Source: Holothuria scabra (taxonomy: Eukaryota; Echinodermata; Holothuroidea; Aspidochirotida; Holothuriidae). Taken from it: a stretch of DNA of 64,000 bases. The notes beneath the pieces were generated by a model. That model was not told where the DNA came from and made no database searches. It saw only the letters and a program-made list of their open reading frames with translations. Below are positions 57,065 to 64,000 of the stretch, one piece after another (the stretch's first letter is position 1; each line of letters begins with the position of its first letter). A program made the translations under genes and the position numbers. The DNA is taken from positions 72,840,719 to 72,904,718 of the forward strand of contig CM074179.1 of the NCBI GenBank assembly GCA_037179385.1. The letters run 5' to 3'.

Positions 57065-58078
57065 GTAAGTTTAAATCAATTACCAATATGTGATATAGTT
57101 TATGGGATGTGGGAAGGAGAAGGGGGTTGAGCTTTATGGGGGATTGTTTCAACATTGGGGAGGGGGGAGGGAGGGATGACTTAAATTGCCTAAACATTCA
57201 TGAAGGAGACAACCATTGTAGGGAGAAGGAATTAAAGGGCCAATCCTCTTACCCCAAACTACAATTTTTGTAGGGAATTACTGAAATTCTCAGTCTATTT
57301 CGCGCCTCTCTACCTCCTATTGACCTATGTATATCGTTATTGCCCACAATAACCGTCTGGCAAAAACCAAATAACACCGTTGTAATCCCTACCCAATTAG
57401 GGCACACTATACCCTAGCTACTTCCTTTTTCCTTTTTGCCTAATCGTGTTTACACGTGTGGAAAAATTGTCTGGTAAAATTCCGCTATTTTTTACGTACA
57501 ATCTTTGTGATTCTGACCAATCCTTTTGGTCTACGCCGTGGACTGCTCCTTGATGCCTTCTATCAAAACCATGAGCATCCTCTTTCTTTCAGGTCCTTTT
57601 TTTTTCGGGGTTTTGCTCAGCTCTTTGAATGACAGCTAATTCAAACAATACAGACTTCCAAAGCTTATATTAAATAGCATGAACTGTACTGAGAGTGTTT
57701 TCAATGAGCTTTTTTATACTCACCCTGAAGCAGTAAACTGAGATTGTGTCTGGATGAGGATGGATTACAGATAATAGTGGGATTGGCTTAAGGAAGAAAG
57801 TTAGGAGAATTGGTACTGTTAGGGGTGAGAGAATTGGGCCTTTTAAAGGCTAACCAAAGAATGACCATGCATTAGTGCAGGATAATGCACAATTCGAGGG
57901 TTAATGAAAGAAATACTCAAGTGTGTACAAGGATAGCATTAACCAGATGATTTGAAGTGGTTAGGGATTGGCAGTCCAAATAGTTCTTTGAATCGTTTTT
58001 ATTTTCTGTTGATGTTTTATCAGCAATGTCTAGCTGTCTGTCACTCATATTTCAGGCATTTTCCCTCTTCGTTTACAG
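57065..58078 (+). other. delta-catenin intron 3
   Basis: Most of this intron is one inverted-orientation family-B MITE (57232-57846). That copy is interrupted by about 300 bp of unrelated sequence beginning near 57297. The rest is unremarkable intronic sequence. Confidence 0.6.
57232..57846 (-). repeat. MITE family B, copy 3 (interrupted)
   Basis: In reverse orientation it shares AAAAGGCCCAATTCTCTCAC and the CAGTTTACTGCTTCAGGGTG phrase with copies 1 and 2. About 300 bp of unrelated, somewhat more CpG-rich sequence from about 57297 interrupts it; the end of that insert is not sharply defined. Confidence 0.65.
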
Positions 58079-58188
58079 GAAAGCTTTAGGGAAGGCCAAC
58101 ATGACAACTATGGAGAGCATTCATTACACAAGTTACTCCCCTCAAAGAAGTGACACATACTTACAGAGAAATGACAGCTATACAAACG
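58079..58188 (+). CDS. CTNND (family-level): delta-catenin family protein, coding exon 4
   Basis: The acceptor is TTTCCCTCTTCGTTTACAG and the donor GTAAGC at 58189. The exon is 110 bases, completes a Val codon and leaves one base over. The peptide (KALGKANMTTMESIHYTSYS, then PQRSDTYLQRNDSYTN) is rich in Ser, Thr and Tyr. Several tyrosines lie in S/N-D-x-Y or H-Y-T contexts. Tyrosine phosphorylation of this linker is established for vertebrate p120-catenin; applying it here is inference. Confidence 0.78.
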
Positions 58189-59644
58189 GTAAGCATTCAG
58201 GACAAACTTGTCCCATTCTGTCTACAACTTTTTTATTACATTGACCTTCTGTGATGTCAATAACAACAGAACTCAAACAGACCAGAGTACTTTTTGGTAC
58301 ACCCTGTGTTGAAGATGTAGATGTGTGATCATGCAGTCTGGATCAAACGAAGGGAATTTGTAATCTACTGTAGACTGGAAAAAAGTGCCCTTTTTCTGAG
58401 AAAGAGGCAAATTGTTCTTCAATTTTCTTTGTTTTTCCTTGTTCAAAAAGGTAAATTTGTCCCTAAATTATGCCAAAATTTCGCTTTCAAAATTCCCCTT
58501 CCAGTGCACAAAGTTCCCAGGAGAGAGCCTCTTAGCTTCCCAACAAGAATGATGGGATAGGGTTTTGGTATCTGTCCCTCTTTTCGATCAAATTAGTTGT
58601 GGAAAACAAAATGTGTACCAAAACTGTATTCATTTCATAATAATATGAAATCACTTTTTTGAAGATAATCCATATCAGAGTGGTATTTTTTCAATTTTTT
58701 CAAATTTCAATTAACAATCTTGTCCATCACATCTCTTGCCTAACATAATAGCTTCATAATTATGTGTAGTGTTTGTTCCAAAATACAAGTAATAATTTAA
58801 AAAAAAAAAAAGATGCAAAATAGTTTGAAAGTAATGAAAGGAAATGTAAATCAATTTTAGATATTCTTTTTTTTTGATAACATTTTCAAATCATTAGCAG
58901 ACATAATTTGAAAAATCCCATGTGTTTGGTGCCTGGGGTTCTCTTCTTTGGCCATGTTCCCACTTTATCCCCAATGCTGATCCCTTCAAAATCAATCAAC
59001 TGGAAAATTTTGTGACCAACCAATTATAAGAGTGTTCCCCTTTGATCGTGTATCTGAGATCTCATTGCCGCTTCCGGTTCAAGTTATGGGAAGTTGTGTC
59101 ATTGAAATTATGCGTGCATGGTAATGTTTGTTTACACAGAATTTTGTAGTGCTGGGAGCTGCACCACTGAAGTGCATCAATGATCTGGGGTCACTTTAAT
59201 CCCCCTTTGTGGGAGGTCTAATCCTCCCTAAAGGGGCAGTCAATCTCTTGGGATATGATCCAGGGAACGGGAGTGTTCTCATTTGTGGATTGATCTCCTG
59301 TGCGGGGTCTGAACTGGATCTGATTGCTGCGTCATACTCGAGTGGGAACTTACTTTCTTATGCATTCCAGAATGCGCGACTGAAAATCATGTGGGGCTAC
59401 TGACATACACATTTTACAGCTTGATTAGACTATGTCAGACTTGAACGAAGTCCTATTGGGCTATCACAGTCTCCTACCAGAAATTGCACTGGGCTACTAC
59501 CATCTTAAAAGATATTTTGGAGCATTGGTTTTGTGAATCCACTTATATGATAGTAAGATTTTCAAATCAGTAGGGGTTAAAGTCAGACTTGTACTACTAT
59601 AAATAATGATGCATACATAATGCTTTCATATTTCTTTACTGCAG
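58189..59644 (+). other. delta-catenin intron 4
   Basis: The stretch at 58368-58545 resembles a diverged copy of the 200-bp GGGAAATTTT repeat. Around 58900-59520 there is low-grade repeat-like sequence sharing phrases with 48640-48860 (for example ATCCCATGTGTTTGGTGC against ATCCTTATGTGCTTGGTGC). No exon is supported here. Confidence 0.5.
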
Positions 59645-59673
59645 AACCACTGGATTACGACAACCCTTCATAT
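59645..59673 (+). CDS. CTNND (family-level): delta-catenin family protein, 29-nt microexon (exon 5)
   Basis: This 29-base exon lies between a good acceptor (TATTTCTTTACTGCAG) and a consensus donor (GTGAGT at 59674). With the single base carried from exon 4 it gives exactly ten codons, EPLDYDNPSY, and restores phase 0 for exon 6. The content fits the Tyr/Pro/Asp-rich character of the following exon. It is too short for ORF-based detection. The length plus phase fit support it, but whether it is constitutive or alternative cannot be told. Skipping it would shift the frame. Confidence 0.72.
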
Positions 59674-61533
59674 GTGAGTCATTCTGAAGTTTCTCAGTAT
59701 ACATTCTTTGTGTGGGAGTTGAGGTTGTTAATTTAATATTTGGAAAGAGATAAGGGTTGTATTCATGATATACCTGTTATGTACAAAGTACTTCCAGGTA
59801 CAGTTGAAGATAAAGTGTGGAGGGTTTTGGGTATGTGTAGATATGTCTGCTGAAAGCTGTATGAGAGGCAAATAATTACCAGTTCAGGAAATTTCCTGAT
59901 TCCAAGAAATTGGAAGTTTTGAGCAAAATTTTTCAGACTTAATTTTTCCTGCAGTGGCATTACCAAGGAAGGGGAGAGTTTTTTTTTTTACATTTTTTTC
60001 ATAAAAAATACAACATGCTGCATGATCAGCCTTGAAAAACAGAAAAAATAGCACCATTTTCCATACAGGCTCCCTCATGTGGAATATTTCTTAAAGAAGA
60101 ACCAACTTTGCTAGCATCTCTGAAAGAATGCAACAATTTTTCTTAACAAGCTCTTCTATAGCAGAGAATGAAGAAAATGGAAAAAGATCCAATTTGTGTC
60201 ACTGTCTTCCAATGAAACTATCAGAATTAATGAATTATATGACCAGAAATATGCTCTTTGGGACAATTTTATGTTGAGAATTGCACTGGAGGCATGATAA
60301 GTTGTCACTCTATTCCTGGCCAGGAACCACACCCTTAGGTAGAGTCGACACCCCCTCTCCCGAACTGTAATAAAGGCTACATATTAGATAAAATTCTAGA
60401 TTTCTGTTTATTTGTTTACTCTTTGAAGTTGTCTCAGAACCTGTAATATGTGCAGGTATAGTGTTATATACATTAGACTTGTACAGTATATACCATGTAT
60501 CACAACTTCTTTTGCATTTTATACCATTTAAGTTATGTTTCAATAAAAGCAGTATGCATAGGAACTGATTTGTGAACTTTACCGTATATATTTTGTACTA
60601 TGTCTGTTTCCCTTGACAACAAGTGGTTCTCTGACATTTTTATGAATGTAAAATTTTGTTAAAGTTGGCAAATAGTTGCTACACTGTGTGAAACTCATAG
60701 AATTTGAAAACCAGTGGATGTTAGTAAGATACATACATGAATATCACTTTGACCTTTTCATATGATCACTTTCCTGAGAGAATTTCTTTTTGGGAGGATT
60801 GTAGTTTGAAAGTAAACAGTATCTCAAGGAGAAACTTCCATATCAATTATTTTCCCCTTTAGAACATCAATGTTTTTTTTCAAATTAAATCAATTAATGT
60901 TGAAAATGTGAGAAACCTTTGTACTGGAATGGAACCCCTGCCATCATCTAGCCTGATCTCATCATTATGAAAAAACAGTGGGGGTTGTCATAAAAGTAAA
61001 CTCAAAAAAGGGGCTGGGTTTCTTATTCTGGAAAATTCTTTAAGGAAATATCAAGGAATTTTTCAAGAGATTTTTCCTTCAGCTAGTAATTACAGTATGG
61101 CCCAAGATATTAAAGAAAAAATGTCTTACCACCTTAATTGATCTGTCAAATGATCAGCTCAATACTTAAAGAATAATTTGATTAAGTATAAATTTGGAAT
61201 GAAATCCAACATTTATTTTAAAAACTGCCGATGTAGAGCCCTATGAATCTTATCACAATTAGACCCCTCAAAGTAATCTGTAGAACTGTACTAAACAAAA
61301 AAATTCTTTAGAGAGAAAAGAATTTTCATGTTGAGGTTTGTTGAAAAATAAAGTAAATGGAAATGTTTGAATTTGGGTAAATTCATGGAACTCAAAAAAT
61401 GTAAAAACTACCACATTGGAACTAAAATCGTATAAAGTGAGATTTGCTCTAAATGAAAATTGAATCCTTTTCCATGTCTGGTGATTTTTATTTTATGAAG
61501 ACAGTTTATATTGGTTCTCCATTAATTCTACAG
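59674..61533 (+). other. delta-catenin intron 5
   Basis: AT-rich intronic sequence. I see no exon, no clear repeat pair and no recognisable element. Confidence 0.5.
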
Positions 61534-62083
61534 GATTCACCAACAAGAAGTCATTTTAGTGAAAGACCAGACGCTCCTGGATCACCACATGGCTCTATGT
61601 ATTCCCAGTCACGATACCCATATGACAATGCTTCACCAGCACACCGTAACCCACCACCATTTGGTGGGGATAATGATTACCCCCCTTCAGAGGACGCTTA
61701 CCCCCAACAGAATGATGACTATGGTTATAAAGATGATTACAATCAAAGAGACCCTAGTGGAGTCACCAGTGGGTATGATTCTGATACCATACCCCGTGAT
61801 GGGTATGGTTATGATTCCCTTCCAAGGGAGAGAGCCCAGGATGATCCCTACCCAAGGGATGATGGTTACCCCGTAAATGATCAGGGGTACCCTGGCGATG
61901 ACCAAGGGTATGCTGGTGATGAGAGAGGGTACCCTGCTGAAGATGGTAGATACCCTGAGGAGAATTACTCCCGTGATGATGGTTCTATAAGACAACCGCC
62001 AGATGACCTTGACTACCCAGGACATGGTTACAACCAACCACATGATGGGTATGGTGCTTCTGGGAATTACCCTGGTATGAATG
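61534..62083 (+). CDS. CTNND (family-level): delta-catenin family protein, coding exon 6 (Tyr/Pro/Asp-rich linker)
   Basis: This is a 550-base exon after a TTAATTCTACAG acceptor. It enters in phase 0 and ends with one base of a codon at a GTAAGT donor (62084). The open frame extends upstream into the intron and downstream past the donor to 62127, so the splice sites, not the stop codons, set the limits. The peptide opens DSPTRSHFSERPDAPGSPHG and becomes a Tyr-Pro-Asp-Gly-rich tract with seven-residue units (GYPVNDQ, GYPGDDQ, GYAGDER, GYPAEDG). The similar motifs YDSDTIPR and YDSLPR occur close together. Such low-complexity Tyr-rich linkers precede the Armadillo domain in this family. The gene continues beyond the window. 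Confidence 0.8.
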
Positions 62084-64000
62084 GTAAGTACCCTGGAAAT
62101 AGTCAAATTGAGTTTATTTCTGGTTGAAACCTTGACCTTCATGACTTGATTGTGTTCAAATATAGTTTCACAGTGGAAAATTGTGACATAACCAATCATT
62201 GAAAAACTTGAATTCTGAAACATGAAAAAATGAAGGTTGGTACCACATTGGTATGCAACATTCAGCCAATCAGTGCTTGTGTGTAATTTTGTAGATATTC
62301 ACATAGAAAGAGATGGTGAATTTGTAGTGGTTCTGCTACTTTAGAGAAGTTACTTTGAAAGTCTTACAACTTTCTTATGCTCAATTTTTTATGAAAATTA
62401 TGAAAGGCATGAGGAGTCTGTGAGATTCTCCACAGACTCTTTCTAGTGTCTGCCCCTTCCTGCTTTGTGTGCAAAACTGAGGTATACTTTAAACTTTTTG
62501 TAATCATGGAATTTGAATTCTCAGCAATTTGAATAGAAAGTGCATCATTTAAATGCAAAGTTGTGAAAAAAAGTTTTCAGTAAAAATGATTACTTTTGCT
62601 CCTTGTGCATGTAAAACAACACACACAAAATAGAAAGCTGCTAGTTCCCAGAATTTTCCAGACCAAAGTTTTTCCATAGAAAAATGGTTTTCATATATCT
62701 GATTGCTTCTTCTGCTGCTAATTTGGTTTTGTGGGAAGTTGTATGCAGTATTCTGGCATTTTTCATACTTAACAGAGCCTTAATCTCTTATTTGCAATGA
62801 GTATACCTAGTTACTCTTTAGGCTGCAGTGTATCCAGCAAATTGAACAATGTTGCTGGTAAAAACTGACAGTAGTCCTGGCAACACTGTTACTGTGTTTT
62901 GTATACGTGGGCCTTATGCGGAAATCAAGTGCGTTTTCAAGCTGCACTTCACAGGGAATTATTTTGACATAAATTGATTGATGCAGTGCCACTGCAAAGT
63001 ATTATGACATACTGGTATTTTGATAATAAAATTGCAGGAAATCAAAGGGTTTTATGGTAGGAACTTGCTATGCACATTTTCCTGTGAATAATTATGCAAT
63101 TCAAAGTTTGAATTTGGTGCAGTGTTCAGTATTGCTAAAGCATGCACTGGCACTTCACGATTAGAGCAAGAAATAGGAAGAACTGAAAAAGAAAAAGAAC
63201 TTCAAAACAGAGCAAAAAATAAAAAAAAAAAACCCAAAACTCTTCCTCTCCTAAAAAAGAAGAAGAAGAAAAGAAAAAATCAGTCAATTTGTAATTTTTG
63301 AGGGAAAGATCTTAGAATGCACTGCATACAGTATACAAAGCATGGTAATAGCCTTGTAATTTTTTTGCTGGGAAAAGAAAAAACCAGTGCAGTATATATA
63401 GCATATTACAAGCAGCTGATGGCTGACTTGTTGAATGTGGTTTTTCACCTGCCAGTGGGTGTGGCTACCAAATTATGTTGTCACATGGAAGAATATAGCA
63501 GAGCTTCAGCTCACTCCATCAAGTTGCAATGCTGCAGTCATGTCATATTGTCACTTGCTGCACAAAACTCTAATGTGTATATACTGATACAAAGTATTTA
63601 TTCACTTCTTCTTTACCTAAGAAAAAAATAAATGCTTCAGCTTTTCCTGCTTTGCTGAGGCAGTTCCAGTCTGAGGTGTCTCTGAAAGGGTCATTGACCT
63701 TACAAATTAACCCATCCTATTGTTTCAATTGGACTGCTTTTTGTCTCAATATTAATGCTAATTGACCAGTGTCTGGCAGGACTAGGAATAAGCAGTTGTC
63801 CACATATCCTAGACAAGTGATTTATACCAGGGATATTAACCAATAATTGTTACAAACACCTACACCTTACACTAACACCACACTATATGTAAGTCTGCGC
63901 CATGTTAAAAGTTTATTTTTAGGGGCAAATTTTATACAGCAGGATTCTTTTAAAATGTATGCAGTTTCCTTTACTGACTAATCTATAGGGCCGTGAATTT
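62084..64000 (+). other. start of delta-catenin intron 6
   Basis: Intronic sequence after the 62084 donor, running to the window edge. A short hairpin with nine-base arms (GAGTCTGTG / CACAGACTC) lies near 62412-62438. Purine-rich A/GA runs occur at 63180-63290. The Armadillo-repeat exons are not present, so the next exon lies downstream of the window or was not recognisable here. Confidence 0.5.

Noticed and set aside
61687..62223. 178-codon minus-strand ORF
   Set aside because: It is the antisense shadow of catenin exon 6, caused by its biased Tyr/Pro/Asp codons.

Overview
The window is animal nuclear DNA: AT-rich, mostly non-coding, with long introns, tRNA-derived SINEs, many short inverted-repeat elements and a few spliced exons. 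The protein content and repeat style suggest a marine invertebrate deuterostome, possibly an echinoderm. That is an inference; no species can be read from the sequence.

The one host gene I can support is the 5' coding part of a delta-catenin / p120-catenin family gene (CTNND1/ARVCF/CTNND2/PKP4 group) on the + strand. Six coding exons (42995-43114, 52700-52812, 56948-57064, 58079-58188, 59645-59673, 61534-62083) join in compatible phases into 346 codons plus one base. They encode the start codon, an N-terminal coiled coil and a Tyr/Pro/Asp-rich linker. The Armadillo repeats must lie beyond 64000. An in-frame stop two codons upstream of the ATG fixes the start, and the first exon has a splice acceptor in its 5' UTR, so at least one more upstream exon exists.

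Two large insertions sit upstream of the first coding exon. One (about 15040-21479) is a degenerate DIRS-type tyrosine-recombinase retrotransposon. It has inverted terminal repeats, an internal region complementary to both ends, and broken Gag, reverse transcriptase, RNase H and recombinase reading frames. The other (24292-31364) is a 7.07-kb segment bounded by about 25-bp inverted ends and a 5-bp direct repeat (TAGTA). It is visibly richer in CpG and has no recognisable protein; I read it as an unassigned DNA transposon.

The rest is repeats. There is a 145-bp satellite (33340-34960) whose units carry nuclear-receptor-like direct repeats, and an 8 x 44-bp array (53621-53973) built from the CCAAT-box part of a TTAA-flanked MITE. 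At least four copies of that MITE family carry a CCAAT box and an E-box at a constant 8-bp gap. Also present are two hAT-like miniature elements, other foldback elements, a tRNA-derived SINE family, and several two- or three-copy dispersed repeats. Nothing bacterial, viral or CRISPR-like was seen.
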